A stretch of DNA of 64,000 nucleotides from contig NZ_JAFFZN010000004.1 of NCBI RefSeq assembly GCF_017676385.1, positions 248,001 to 312,000 on the forward strand, read 5' to 3'. Source of the DNA: Streptomyces spirodelae (GTDB lineage: Bacteria; Actinomycetota; Actinomycetes; Streptomycetales; Streptomycetaceae). Both the position numbers and the translations under genes were made by a program. The notes beneath the pieces were generated by a model. The model saw only the letters and a program-made list of their open reading frames with translations. It was not told the origin of the DNA and did not search any database. Of this stretch, positions 25,264-35,976 are shown piece after piece (position 1 is the first letter of the stretch; each line of letters starts with the position of its first letter).

Positions 25264-26943
25264 TCAAATGTAGGTGTAGGCGCCGGAAAGCGTGGCGGTG
25301 CCGCCGGCGGTGATGACAGTGACGTCGACCGGGCCTGGACGGGCACCGGCGGGGATGACGACGGCAGCGGTCGTGTCGGAGCCGATACTGAAGCGGGCTG
25401 TGACGCCGCCGACGCTGACGTGCTGCGTCGTTGCCAGGTAACTGCCGGTCACCGCGATGGTGTTACCGCCGAATACCGGGCCGCTCGTGCGGGTCAGGCC
25501 GCTGAGGACCGGTGGTACGACGTAGGTGTAGGCGCGCTCCCCATCGGCAAGTCCGCCCGCGGTCCAGACAGCGACGGGCACGACACCGGCGCCGGTGCTG
25601 GAGGGTGGGACGGAGACAGAGAGTGCGGAATCGGAGACGACCGTGGGGATCGCCGGCACGGTCCCGAAGTAGACGCGGCTGGCGGTGCCCAGGCTTTCAC
25701 CGCGAATCGTGATGCTGTTGCGGCCTGCCACCGGCCCGGCATCGGGGTCGATCGCGTCGACGAAGCCGTTGGGGTAGTAGAAGAACGGCTTGGGGTTGCT
25801 GGTTCCGCCGACTGTGGTGACAGTGACCTGGGCGGTGCCGGATCCGGGTGGGGAGGCCACCAGGATCTGGTTGCTGGTGTTGGCCAGAATGGTGGCCGGT
25901 GTCTCATTGAAGCGGATCATCTGTGCGCTGCCGAGGTTGGTGCCGGTGATGGTCACCAGCGTGCCGCCGGTCATGGGGCCGCGGTTGGGGCCCATGGCGT
26001 TGAGGGTCTGGATGATGCTGACGGTGTCGGCACCGCTGTTGGTGACGTACGCGGACAGGCCGTTGGGGGTGATGGCAACCGCCGATGGCTGATGACCGAC
26101 GGGGATGGTGGCGGTCACGGTGAGGGTGTCGGTGTCGATGATGCTCACTGTGTCCGAGGCGCTGTTCGCGACGTAGACCAGACGGCCGTCAGGGCTGATC
26201 GACACTCCTCTGGGACCGCTGCCGACCGGGATCGTGCCGGTGATCTGGCGGGTTCCGGTGTCGATGACGCTGACCGTGTCCGAGCCCCGGTTGGTGACGT
26301 ACAGCCGCCTGCCGTCCGGACTGATCGTCACGCCGACGGGGGCGGAGAGCCCGTCGATGGTGGCGGTCACGGTCGCGGTGGAAGTGTCGATGACGCTCAG
26401 GCTGTTGCCGGCGTTGTTGGCCGCGTACACCTCCAAAGCATCGGGCGCCACGACGACCCCCGTGGGGCCGCGTCCGACAGGGATGGTGGCGATGACCGCG
26501 TTGGTGGTGGTGTCGATCATGCTGACCGTGTCCGAGCCCCGGTTGGTGACGTACCCCCGTACACCGCCGGGCGACACCCGCAGAGTGAAGGGGTTTTTGC
26601 CCACGCGGATCTCGCGCACAACCGAGAAACTGTCACGGTTGATGACACTGACCGAGTCCGAAGCGCTGTTGGCGACGTAGACATGGGTGTTGTCGGGGGT
26701 GACCTGGACCCCGATGGGGCTGTTGACCGGGCCGAACGACGTGGTCAGCGTATGCGTTCCGCTGTCGATCACGCTGACGGTCCCCGAGCCGTTGTTGGCC
26801 ACATGCACGCGTAGACCGAACGGCCCCACAGCCACCCCGTCGGGCTTGCTGCCCACCGGAAGAGTCAGCACCGCGAACGGCCCTGCCACCTCCACAGCCT
26901 GCGCGGTCGCGCCCGCCACAGCCGGAACACCTGCCTTGCTCAT
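25264..26943 (-). CDS. YVTN beta-propeller with three IPT/TIG domains
   Basis: This 559-residue protein has seven YVTN-type repeats of about 42 residues (each with a VYVANSASDSVSVI-like core), enough for a closed seven-bladed propeller at about residues 25-320. Three IPT/TIG immunoglobulin-like domains follow (TGGTLVTITGTNLG, GRNSITIRGESLG and GGNTIAVTGSYL). No signal peptide, lipobox or membrane segment is present, which is odd for a TIG protein and suggests either non-classical export or cytoplasmic use. GTGAGGTG precedes the ATG at 26943. Similar genes occur singly in many Streptomyces; the function is unknown. Confidence 0.85.
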   Translation of the reverse strand: MSKAGVPAVAGATAQAVEVAGPFAVLTLPVGSKPDGVAVGPFGLRVHVANNGSGTVSVIDSGTHTLTTSFGPVNSPIGVQVTPDNTHVYVANSASDSVSVINRDSFSVVREIRVGKNPFTLRVSPGGVRGYVTNRGSDTVSMIDTTTNAVIATIPVGRGPTGVVVAPDALEVYAANNAGNSLSVIDTSTATVTATIDGLSAPVGVTISPDGRRLYVTNRGSDTVSVIDTGTRQITGTIPVGSGPRGVSISPDGRLVYVANSASDTVSIIDTDTLTVTATIPVGHQPSAVAITPNGLSAYVTNSGADTVSIIQTLNAMGPNRGPMTGGTLVTITGTNLGSAQMIRFNETPATILANTSNQILVASPPGSGTAQVTVTTVGGTSNPKPFFYYPNGFVDAIDPDAGPVAGRNSITIRGESLGTASRVYFGTVPAIPTVVSDSALSVSVPPSSTGAGVVPVAVWTAGGLADGERAYTYVVPPVLSGLTRTSGPVFGGNTIAVTGSYLATTQHVSVGGVTARFSIGSDTTAAVVIPAGARPGPVDVTVITAGGTATLSGAYTYI

Positions 26944-27210
26944 CTCGCACCTCACCAGTAGCGGAAGGGGTCACATTCCCGGCAGGCGTACCGAAATGAA
27001 GACACACAACCTTCGCCCTCGCCGGGGAAGGCACACGTGAGGTCACAAAGAAAACGACCAGCACACCGCTGCCCTGCCAACACCCGGCAACAATGGGCAG
27101 CCCGCCGGTCGTACACAAGTGATCCACACACGCAAGCCGACTCGCAAGACCGAGGGACACAACCTCACCCGAACAGACCAACGCTGTTGGGCACGACCTT
27201 GGAGCGATCG

Positions 27211-27876
27211 ATGTTGATACACCGGCCCGGACAGCCGCAGGACCTGCCTGACCCGGAAGAGATGTGGGCGCGCTGGGCCCTCGCGGCGGTGCTGTGCGCG
27301 ACCAGCGAGCGGGAGGGACAGCGATCCGGTCTGTCGGGATGGTGGCTGGACGCTGTCCGTGGCGGACTGCGCATGGACGATCGCGGCTGCACCTGGTGGG
27401 CGCTTTGGAGGTGGGGCGAGGGGCGCTTCGTGCTGTGCGGCTGGGACGAGTCGGGTGAGCTCATCGAGTTCGAGCCACCCGTCGACATGTTCGCCGGTGC
27501 GCCCCGGTGGCTGTCGCCGTCGAGGCTGGAGGAGCTTGTCGACCCGTTCCAGTTCGGCTGCGTCTACTGGTACGAGCACGGGCGCTGGAGTCGCGCCCCG
27601 TACCCGGACACGCTGTGGGACGACGGTCTCGACATCGGCCTCAACAGCGCTCTGGACCTGGAGGCGGCGGCCGATCTGCGGCGGATCGACGTGGCGCGGC
27701 TGAGAGCTGACATCGAGGAGTTGAACCGCGCCGCGATGCACCACCGGGTGACGGAGCGGCAGCTGCGCGCGTTCGCGGACCGGGCCGTGGCCTCGGGCGC
27801 CTCGTCACTGGATGTTCCCGCCATGCTGCGGGCACTGGACGCCTCCGGGATCCGGAACCCGGGGCCCGGGACCTGA
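27211..27876 (+). CDS. Hypothetical protein, Trp-rich N-terminal half
   Basis: I do not recognise a family for this 221-residue soluble protein. The N-terminal 130 residues are unusually rich in tryptophan and acidic residues (CTWWALWRWGEGRFVLCGWD). The C-terminal 90 residues form predicted helices (VARLRADIEELNRAAMHHRV). GGAGCG lies about 8 bases before the ATG at 27211. It is divergent from the propeller gene across a 267-base gap. Codon usage is typical of the surrounding genes, so it is likely a real gene. Confidence 0.75.
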   Translation: MLIHRPGQPQDLPDPEEMWARWALAAVLCATSEREGQRSGLSGWWLDAVRGGLRMDDRGCTWWALWRWGEGRFVLCGWDESGELIEFEPPVDMFAGAPRWLSPSRLEELVDPFQFGCVYWYEHGRWSRAPYPDTLWDDGLDIGLNSALDLEAAADLRRIDVARLRADIEELNRAAMHHRVTERQLRAFADRAVASGASSLDVPAMLRALDASGIRNPGPGT

Positions 27877-27953
27877 TGGCTACAGAGCAGCGGACGTCGC
27901 TCTCCGTCGGCACGTTGTAGTCGAAGGCATCAACAACTGCCGTGTCGCGTCGG

Positions 27954-28355
27954 CTACCCCTGAGAGCCCGCAGGGAAGCGGACGAAGCCGGTGATGCGGG
28001 GCGAGAACGTCGGTGGGCACTGTTCTCCAAGAGCTGAGCGGAGGCTCGCAGCCACGTCGTCGTCCGGTTCGCCGAACACCTCGAAGTGCTCCACCCGGCA
28101 GTGCTCCATCACTTCCTGGATATACGGGTCGGCCAGTTTCCAGTGCAGGCGCACCGCGTCGGAGTCCCGGTAGACCTGGAAGCTGTGCGCGAGCAGTTGC
28201 TCTTCGTCGACGAAGGTCTCGACCATCATCTGCGGCCCGTGCTGCCGTGCGAAGTCCACCGCTCGGACGATGGCGTCGCGGAAGCTCTCCAAGTGGCCGT
28301 CGGTGATGCGCATGGTGTTGCGGAAGAGGAGGAGCGCGTCGTCGTATGCGGTCAT
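27954..28355 (-). CDS. Small protein, possible dimeric alpha/beta-barrel fold
   Basis: This 133-residue protein has a helix/strand pattern (SFRDAIVRAVDFARQHGPQM, then VETFVDEEQLLAHSFQVYRD) suggestive of the antibiotic-biosynthesis-monooxygenase-like dimeric barrel, in which strand VDEE...HSFQVY is followed by a helix. No catalytic residue can be assigned. The ATG at 28355 has AGGATG upstream; a longer start at 28382 would lack a ribosome site. Function is unknown. Confidence 0.65.
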   Translation of the reverse strand: MTAYDDALLLFRNTMRITDGHLESFRDAIVRAVDFARQHGPQMMVETFVDEEQLLAHSFQVYRDSDAVRLHWKLADPYIQEVMEHCRVEHFEVFGEPDDDVAASLRSALGEQCPPTFSPRITGFVRFPAGSQG

Positions 28356-28580
28356 GACGTCATCCTGAAACTTGAACCGCACTGTAAGTCAAGCTCTTGG
28401 CGGCCGAGAGTCCTCTGGCCGGTTGCCGCCGGATCAGCCGTCCCGGTCGAGCCGGCATCCCGTCGCAGGAAGCCGATGGTGTACTGCGGCCGAGCCGGAA
28501 CCCGCGCCCGAACCCGGGCCGCGCTCTCCGGCTCCGCCCCGACGCATCGCCATGCTGAAGGCCGTCGCCTCATGGTCTGC

Positions 28581-28608
28581 CTGCCGCCTGCCGCCTGCCG
28601 CCTGCCGC
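28581..28608. repeat. Four tandem copies of a 7-bp unit
   Basis: CTGCCGC is repeated four times without interruption, with a partial unit on each side. It lies in the 368-base gap upstream of the glucarate-pathway operon, a gap that otherwise holds only a predicted promoter. Such repeats can change copy number by slippage. Confidence 0.7.
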
Positions 28609-28637
28609 CTCACCGTCAGGTTTCCCTTGCACATCTC

Positions 28638-28667
28638 TTGACGCACCAGCCCCGCCCGCACTTTACT
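28638..28667 (+). promoter_or_regulatory. Candidate promoter of the kdgD-transporter operon
   Basis: TTGACG at 28638-28643 and TTTACT at 28662-28667 are separated by 18 bases. The -35 is good and the -10 matches 4 of 6 consensus bases. It lies 57 bases upstream of the kdgD start. Confidence 0.4.
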
Positions 28668-28723
28668 CCCGTTCACAAGAACAGACTGTGTTCACATTCA
28701 TGGATGGGCGGAAGGCTGACGGC

Positions 28724-29653
28724 ATGGCGCTTCGACAACACCTGGCGAACTCTCTGAGCGGGCTGCTCGGCTTTCCCGTCACGCCGTTCCGGCGCGACGA
28801 TGGCGAGTTGGATCTCCCGCGCTTCGAGCAGCACCTTGCCGAGATGCTCAAGGCCGGGCCGAGCGCTCTGTTCGTCGCCTGCGGCACCGGCGAGTTCCCC
28901 TCGCTGACCGTTGCCGAGCACCACGAGTTGGTGCGCACCGCGGTCTCACATGTGTCCGGACAGGTGCCGGTCTTCGCCGGCGCCGGTGGCGGCACTCGGA
29001 TCGCCGTCGAGTTCGTCGGCTCCGCCGAGCGTGCCGGAGCCGACGGAGTGCTGATCCTGCCCCCGTATGTACAGGTCGGCCCGCCCGCCGGACTCGTCGC
29101 GCACTACCGGGAGATCGTCGCGGTCACCGGGCTCCCACTCATCCCGTACCAGCGCTCCACTGCCGTGTTCACCCCGGAGGCGGTGGCGGAACTGGCTGCT
29201 CTGGAGCAGGTGGTGGCATTCAAGGACGGGCACGGAGACCTCGAACTGCTGCAGGGCATCCGTACCGCCACTGGCGGCGAGCTGACGCTCCTCAACGGCA
29301 TGCCCACGGCAGAGACCTTCGCCGCCGCCTACGCGGCTGCCGGGGCCCGCGCCTACTCCTCGGCCGTTCTCGCTTTCGCCCCGGCAATCGCCCGGGCCTT
29401 CTACGACGCCTTCGCACGCGGCGACGACGCCGTCCAGCAGATCCTGCTGCGCGAGTTCTACGTGCCGCTGACGGAGTTGCGGCACACGACGAACGGCTAC
29501 GCGGTAGCGCTGGTGAAGGCCGGGCTCGAGGTCCAGGGCCGGTCGGCGGGGCCGGTGCGGCCGCCGCTCGCGGACGTGACACCGGAGCACCGGGCCGAGC
29601 TCGCCGCGCTGATCGAGCGCGGCCACGCGGCGCTGGACGGCTTCGGGAGCTGA
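28724..29653 (+). CDS. kdgD: 5-dehydro-4-deoxyglucarate dehydratase
   Basis: This 309-residue member of the dihydrodipicolinate synthase/N-acetylneuraminate lyase family has LGFPVTPF at the start, the Schiff-base lysine in FKDGHGD (Lys167) and the proton-shuttling tyrosine in IPYQRST (Tyr142). The FPVTPF and GTGEFPSL motifs are those of KdgD, which dehydrates and decarboxylates 5-keto-4-deoxyglucarate to 2-oxoglutarate semialdehyde in glucarate/galactarate or oxidised-uronate breakdown. GGAAGG before the ATG at 28724 decides the start. It precedes a five-gene ABC importer after a 166-base gap, suggesting that the importer brings in an acid sugar. Confidence 0.88.
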   Translation: MALRQHLANSLSGLLGFPVTPFRRDDGELDLPRFEQHLAEMLKAGPSALFVACGTGEFPSLTVAEHHELVRTAVSHVSGQVPVFAGAGGGTRIAVEFVGSAERAGADGVLILPPYVQVGPPAGLVAHYREIVAVTGLPLIPYQRSTAVFTPEAVAELAALEQVVAFKDGHGDLELLQGIRTATGGELTLLNGMPTAETFAAAYAAAGARAYSSAVLAFAPAIARAFYDAFARGDDAVQQILLREFYVPLTELRHTTNGYAVALVKAGLEVQGRSAGPVRPPLADVTPEHRAELAALIERGHAALDGFGS

Positions 29654-29819
29654 AGGTCCCCCACCGCACGGATATCCCCACGAACGTCATCGGGGAGCCC
29701 CCTCGCAACCCCGCCGCAAACGGTCCCACCCCCGCAGCGGGACCCGGCGGCGGGCCCACGTACCGGCACAAGCACCGCCCCTGGGCGCGACTGCCGCGAC
29801 CAAGGAGGAACGAGGAACA

Positions 29820-31379
29820 ATGACGTCCCCTCTCCACCCACCCGTGTCCACCGGCCCGCCGGGCCGGCGTGCCGCCGCGCTCGCCGTCGTGGTGCTGCTG
29901 ACGGGCGGGTGCACCGTTGCCAACTCCGGGGCGGCCGCCGACGCCGGCACCGTCCAGATCGTGCTGCCCGAGGAGCCGCCCACCCTGGAGCCGTGCGACG
30001 CCTCGCTGACGGCCACGGGGCGCGTCGTACGCTCCAACATCACCGAGCCGCTGGCCGAACGAGTGCCGGAGACCGGCGAGCTGGAGCCGAAGCTCGCCAC
30101 CGGGTGGAAGCGGACCTCGCCGACCACTTGGCGCTTCACTCTCCGCAAGGGCGTCACATTCCACGACGGAACGGCGTTCACCGCGAAGGACGCGGCCTTC
30201 TCCATCGACCGGACGCTCGACTCCGGCATCGAGTGCAACGTCGACGGCTACGTCTTCGGCGACAGCAGGATCACCGCGTCCGCCGTCGACGCCACCACTG
30301 TGGAGGTCACCTCCAAGGAGCCGGACCCGATCCTGCCGCTGCGGCTGTCGTTCGTGGAGATGGTCCCGACGAGCACGGACGCCGACTCCCGGGTGCGTGA
30401 GCCGGTCGGCACCGGGCCGTACCGCATCGAGAAGTGGAACCAGGGCATCAATCTGCGGCTCGCCCAGTACGGCTCCTACTGGGGGAAGGCCCCCGACTAC
30501 AAGACGGCGCTGTACACCTGGCGTGCCGAGGGCAGCGTCCGGGCCGCGATGGTCAGCAGTGGGGAGGCGGATGTCGCGGTGGGCCTGGCCCCGGCGGACG
30601 GAGCGGGTGACCACGCAGTCGAGTATCCGAACAACGAGACCTCGTATCTGCGGATGGACGCGGACAAGCCACCGCTCGACGACATCCGGGTACGCAAGGC
30701 CATCAACTACGCCATCGACAAGAAGGGCCTGGTCGCCTCCGTCTTCGCCGGGCTCGGCAAGCCGGCCGGGCAACTCGTGCCCGACGGCGTCACCGGCTAC
30801 AACCCGGACATCAAGAGCTGGCCCCACGACATGAAACGGGCGAAGTCGCTGATCGCCGCGGCTCGCGCCGACGGCGTCCCCGTCGATACCAAGATCACGA
30901 TCATCGGCCGCAACGGAATCTATCCCAAGGCCGCGGAGACCATGGAGGTGGTGCAGAACGAGCTCCGGGAGGCCGGGCTCGATGTGAAGGTGAAGATGCT
31001 GGATGTGAACGCCTGGACGGAGTATCTGCTCCGGCCGTTCCCCAAGGACGCGGGACCGACCCTGCTCCAGGCACAGCACGGCAACCAGGCCGGCGACGCC
31101 GCGTTCACCATGGAGCAGATCTACGGCAGCAAGGGCGCGCAGAGCAGCTACGGCACACCCGGCCTCGACCGGAGAATCCAGCGGGCCGAGCACGCCGCGG
31201 GCCGCGAGCGGCAGGCCCGCTTCGCCGAAGCGCTCGCCTACCAGAGCAAGAAGGTCGTACGCGACGCCGTGCTGGCCCACATGAAGAGCATCATCGCGCT
31301 GGCCCCGGACGTTTCGTACAAGCCGGACTCGGCGAGCGGCGACGAGATGCACCTGGCCGAGATCCACCCGGCGGGCTGA
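29820..31379 (+). CDS. ABC transporter solute-binding lipoprotein, family 5
   Basis: This 519-residue protein has a lipoprotein signal (LLTGGC) followed by the SBP_bac_5 domain of dipeptide/oligopeptide/nickel importers. Visible family features are EPPTLEP, the GWKRTSPTTWRFTLRKGVTF strand region, FHDGT and VRKAINYAIDKKGL. An AAGGAGG site lies upstream of the ATG at 29820. It is followed 8 bases later by the first permease. Family 5 proteins also carry non-peptide ligands such as sugars and opines; the kdgD neighbour makes an acidic sugar possible here. Confidence 0.92.
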   Translation: MTSPLHPPVSTGPPGRRAAALAVVVLLTGGCTVANSGAAADAGTVQIVLPEEPPTLEPCDASLTATGRVVRSNITEPLAERVPETGELEPKLATGWKRTSPTTWRFTLRKGVTFHDGTAFTAKDAAFSIDRTLDSGIECNVDGYVFGDSRITASAVDATTVEVTSKEPDPILPLRLSFVEMVPTSTDADSRVREPVGTGPYRIEKWNQGINLRLAQYGSYWGKAPDYKTALYTWRAEGSVRAAMVSSGEADVAVGLAPADGAGDHAVEYPNNETSYLRMDADKPPLDDIRVRKAINYAIDKKGLVASVFAGLGKPAGQLVPDGVTGYNPDIKSWPHDMKRAKSLIAAARADGVPVDTKITIIGRNGIYPKAAETMEVVQNELREAGLDVKVKMLDVNAWTEYLLRPFPKDAGPTLLQAQHGNQAGDAAFTMEQIYGSKGAQSSYGTPGLDRRIQRAEHAAGRERQARFAEALAYQSKKVVRDAVLAHMKSIIALAPDVSYKPDSASGDEMHLAEIHPAG

Positions 31380-31387
31380 GAGAGACG

Positions 31388-32314
31388 ATGCTGACATATC
31401 TGAGACGCCGGATCCTCTCCAGCGCGATTCCGCTGCTGGTCGTGGTCCTGGGCGTATTCTTCCTGGCCCGCCTCACCGGCGATCCGGCCAACCTCTATCT
31501 GCCACTCAGCGCCACGCAGAAGATGCGCGAGGCGTTCTCCGCGCAGCACGGATTCGACGATCCGCTGCTGGTGCAGTTCGGCGACTATCTCGCGCAGTTG
31601 GCCCATCTCGACTTCGGCGAGTCGCTGCGGACCGCGCAGCCCGCTGCCGAGGCCGTGCTGCGCGCCTTCCCGGCTACGCTGCAACTGGCGGGAGTCACCC
31701 TGCTGTTGGCGGTTGCGGGAGCGGTTGTCGTGGGCAGCCTGGCCGCGTACCGGCCGAACTCGCCGGCCGACCGGATCGCGAGTTTCCTGTCCTCGACGGC
31801 CGCCAGTACGCCCGACTTCTGGTTCGCGATCATGGGTGTGCTGGTCTTCGCGGTCACCTTGGACTGGTTGCCGACCTCCGGAACGGTCGGCTCGGCGGCC
31901 TGGGTACTGCCCGTGGCGACGCTGCTCATCCGGCCGTTCGGCGTCCTGGTGCAGGTGGTGCGCGGCGCCATGGTCACCGCGCTGTCCGAGCCGTACATAA
32001 AGGTGGCGCGCAGCAAGGGAGCCGGCGAGCGTCGGGTGATCTTCAAACACGCGCTGCGCAACGCCGGGGCGCCGACGCTGACCGTTGCCGGAGATCTGGC
32101 GGTGGGTCTGATCAACGGCGCGGTCGTGGTGGAGACCATCTTCGGCTGGCCGGGCATCGGCAAGCTGATGATCGACTCCATCCTCCAGCGGGACTTCGCG
32201 GTGCTGCAGGCGGCGGTACTGCTGACAGCGCTGACGATTTTCGCGCTGAACCTGCTGATCGACGTCTGCTATGTGCTGCTGGACCCGCGAGTCAGACAGG
32301 GGGCGATGGCGTGA
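31388..32314 (+). CDS. ABC transporter permease, DppB type
   Basis: This 308-residue permease has six membrane segments and the DppB hallmark YLRRRILSSAIPLLVVVLGV at the N-terminus. The ATPase-contact loop is YIKVARSKGAGERRVIFKHA, and the C-terminal FGWPGIGKLMIDSI is typical of the family. It pairs with the following DppC-type subunit, whose GTG start overlaps its stop (GTGA). Confidence 0.93.
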   Translation: MLTYLRRRILSSAIPLLVVVLGVFFLARLTGDPANLYLPLSATQKMREAFSAQHGFDDPLLVQFGDYLAQLAHLDFGESLRTAQPAAEAVLRAFPATLQLAGVTLLLAVAGAVVVGSLAAYRPNSPADRIASFLSSTAASTPDFWFAIMGVLVFAVTLDWLPTSGTVGSAAWVLPVATLLIRPFGVLVQVVRGAMVTALSEPYIKVARSKGAGERRVIFKHALRNAGAPTLTVAGDLAVGLINGAVVVETIFGWPGIGKLMIDSILQRDFAVLQAAVLLTALTIFALNLLIDVCYVLLDPRVRQGAMA

Positions 32315-33354
32315 GTACGCACGAGAAGGAGGCCGGGGCAACCGGCCGCGCGGGGCTGTTGCGCCTGCTGGCCGCCGACCGGATGGCGACAGCGGCCTGC
32401 GCGGTGCTGCTGCTGGTCGGCCTGTGCGCGGTGCTCGGGCCACCATTGCTCGGTGATCTCGCACGCGAGCAGAACCTCCGCGCTGTGAAGCTGCGGCCGT
32501 TCTCCACCGGTGAGGGCTGGGAGTTCGTGCTGGGCAGCGACTCCCTCGGGCGCAGCGTCCTGGCGCGGCTGGTCGTCGCGGCGGGGACGACGCTGTCGGT
32601 CGCGGTCCCCGCCGTTGTGCTGTCGCTTCTGATCGGCTCGGTGTGGGGGATGTGGGCGGGCTTCCACCGAGGCTGGCGCGAGAACGTGTCGATGCGGATC
32701 GCCGATGTGATCCTCAGCTTCCCCTCGCTGCTGCTCGCGGTCGTGGTGCTGTACGTGTTCGACCCCAGCATCGCCAACCTCGTCGCGGTACTGGCGATCG
32801 CCCGGATCCCCGTCTATCTGCGCACCGCGCGCGCCGAGTCGGCGGAGTTGCGCGGCAGGCTGTTCGCCGACGCCGCCCGCACCTTCGGCAGCGGCAACTG
32901 GGCGATCGTCCGGCGCCATGTCGCGCCGATCGTGCTGCCCACGCTGCTCACCGTGGCGGCCGTCGATTTCTGCTTCGTGATGCTCACCGAGTCCTCGCTG
33001 AGTTTCCTCGGCATCGGCATCCAGCCACCGGACGTGTCCTGGGGGCTGATGGTGGCGCAGGGCCGTGCTGAACTGCGGAACGCCTGGTGGACTGTGGTGT
33101 TCCCGGGCCTGGCGATCATCGTCACGACGGTGGCGATGACCGTGCTCGCCAACTGGGCCAGGATCGCGGGCGATCCCGCCCAGCGCTGGCGGCTGACGAC
33201 GCCCAAGCGCGGACGCACCCCGAGGGGGCGCGGGAGTGTGCCTGATAGTGCGGCTCCGCCGCCTGGGCGCCCCCAGCCACAGCAGACCGGCAGCCGCGAG
33301 CGCACCGCCAAGGGCACATCCCACGGCGAAGCACCGAGACAGGAGCAGCCTTGA
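32311..33354 (+). CDS. ABC transporter permease, DppC type
   Basis: This 347-residue permease contains the conserved LGSDSLGRSVLARLV near the first periplasmic loop, the coupling loop (FADAARTFGSGNWAIVRRHV) and SFLGIGIQPPDVSWG near the end. The last 60 residues are a Pro/Arg/Gly-rich cytoplasmic tail that is longer than usual for the family. The GTG at 32311 overlaps the preceding stop, and the gene's own stop overlaps the next gene's TTG start. Confidence 0.93.
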   Translation: MSTHEKEAGATGRAGLLRLLAADRMATAACAVLLLVGLCAVLGPPLLGDLAREQNLRAVKLRPFSTGEGWEFVLGSDSLGRSVLARLVVAAGTTLSVAVPAVVLSLLIGSVWGMWAGFHRGWRENVSMRIADVILSFPSLLLAVVVLYVFDPSIANLVAVLAIARIPVYLRTARAESAELRGRLFADAARTFGSGNWAIVRRHVAPIVLPTLLTVAAVDFCFVMLTESSLSFLGIGIQPPDVSWGLMVAQGRAELRNAWWTVVFPGLAIIVTTVAMTVLANWARIAGDPAQRWRLTTPKRGRTPRGRGSVPDSAAPPPGRPQPQQTGSRERTAKGTSHGEAPRQEQP

Positions 33355-34356
33355 ACGGGCAAGCAACGCCAGGCACCGCCGCAGGCAACGGCACCGCACT
33401 GGAGGTACGCGACCTCTCCGTCGAGCTGAGCACCCCGCAGGGGCCCGTACGGGTCGTACGGGACGTCGGGTTCGAGGTCCGCTCCGGACAGACCCTCGCC
33501 CTTCTGGGTGAATCCGGCTGCGGCAAGAGCATGACGGCACAGGCCGTGGCCGGTCTCCTCGACCCGGTGGCCGAGGTCACCGACGGACAGGTACGCCTGC
33601 AAGGACGCGACATACTGCGGCTGCGCCGCAGTGACCGGCGCAGCCTTGCCGGGCCGGAGCTGGCCATGGTCTTCCAGGACGCACTCACCGCACTCAATCC
33701 GGTGTACACAGTGGGCTCGCAGCTCGCCGAGCCGTTCCGTATCCACGAGCGGGCCTCCCGGCGCGCCGCGAAGGAGAAGGCCGTCGAGCTGATGGAACGG
33801 GTCGGCATCCCGGAGCCGCGGCTGCGAGCCAAGGCGTTCCCGCACCAGTTCTCCGGAGGTATGCGGCAACGGCTGCTCATCGCGATGGCGGTGGCGCTGC
33901 GGCCCTCGGTGCTGCTCGCCGACGAGCCGACCACCGCCCTCGACGTCACCGTGCAGGCCCAGATCATGGAGTTGCTGGCCGAGCTGCGGCGGGAGACGCG
34001 GATGGCGCTGGTGCTCATCACCCATGACCTCGCGGTGGTCGCCGAGCAGGCCGACCAGGTGGCGGTGATGTACTCCGGGACCATTGTGGAGTCCGGCCCC
34101 GTGGCCGAGGTCTTCGCAGCCCCGCGGCATCCCTACACCCGGGGACTGCTCGATTCGGTGCCCGCCGGACACCCCCGTGGCAGCGTCCTGCCGTCGATCC
34201 AGGGCAGCCCCCCACGGCCCGCGGCGGTGCCGGCCGGCTGCGCGTTCCGTGCCCGCTGTCCGCTGGCGCGCGACCGGTGCGCCACGGACGAACCGCCACT
34301 CACCGACACCGGGCCGGGACGCGCGTCGGCCTGCCACTACTGGAAGGAGCTGGCCG

Positions 34357-34364
<8 letters not shown>
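33351..34364 (+). CDS. ABC transporter ATP-binding protein, DppD type
   Basis: This 337-residue ATPase has Walker A GESGCGKS, signature FSGGMRQR, Walker B LLADEPTTALD and switch histidine ITHDLAVV. The C-terminal oligopeptide-transporter cysteine motif (CAFRARCPLARDRC) is present, as in DppD proteins. The start is a TTG at 33351 overlapping the preceding stop in a TTGA arrangement with AGGAG upstream; no better start exists before the nucleotide-binding domain. It would form a heterodimer with the next gene. Confidence 0.93.
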
Positions 34365-35466
<1,102 letters not shown>

Positions 35467-35584
35467 CGATGCCCGTGTCGGCCGCCCCCGGCTCCGATCG
35501 ACTCGTCGGGACGGAGGGCGCTGGTCAAGGTAGAAGCCGGCCAGGCCACCACCGTTGGTTCAAGAAGGAGCTGCATGCGTGATG

Positions 35585-35779
35585 GCCGGGTAGAGGCAGT
35601 TCGGCATGGGCGTCGCGCTCGACGCGGATGACGCGGACGACTGCGATCGGGGTGCCATCGGGATCGGCTACGGGCCAGTCCAGGTAGCGGCGGCCGGGCA
35701 CGAGGGGGCAGGCGTCGCCGCAGCCCATGGCGATGACGATGTCCGCCGGAGCGCCGACGCGCTGACACGCTTCCCCGGC
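35585..35779 (-). pseudogene. C-terminal remnant of arsenate reductase (ArsC, LMW-PTPase type)
   Basis: About 65 codons read GAPADIVIAMGCGDACPLVP followed by GRRYLDWPVADPDGTPIAVV. This matches the C-terminal half of thioredoxin/mycothiol-type arsenate reductases (MGCGDACP...DWxLxDP). The N-terminal CX5R phosphate loop is missing and no start is present, so the gene is inactive. Arsenic-island-type flavoproteins lie about 5-8 kb away, which suggests a former ars locus. Confidence 0.7.
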
Positions 35780-35913
35780 CGACAGCGACCCGCCCCGCGC
35801 CGCCATGCAGGCCGACGGCGCCGCAGCGGTGGCCCGCGGCCCGGCTCGCGCAAACGTCGTCCTGTGGGGCACACGGCCTTCGGACTCCGGCCATGGACAG
35901 TGCTCCCCCTCAT

Positions 35914-35933
35914 ATATCGTCTGCCGATATCGG
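35914..35933. promoter_or_regulatory. PadR operator candidate before APC permease
   Basis: ATATCG (35914-35919) and CGATAT (35925-35930) form an inverted repeat with a 5-base spacer. The overlapping CCGATATCGG (35924-35933) is a perfect 10-base palindrome that also occurs upstream of the padR-like gene at 37870-37879. It lies 43 bases before the permease start. Confidence 0.7.
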
Positions 35934-35976
35934 AGACCGAAAAGTACGCGGCCTTGTGTCGCTGAGGGGTGTGCCC

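Noticed and set aside
25051..26814. A long plus-strand frame rich in Asp/Gly/Val opposite the propeller gene
   Set aside because: The apparent DDADRVRAPVGDV repeat is only the reverse reading of the YVTN repeats; the minus frame shows seven coherent propeller blades.
26100..26943. Repeats at about 126-bp spacing considered as a CRISPR or satellite array
   Set aside because: They are the coding repeats of the YVTN propeller, degenerate at DNA level and in frame throughout.
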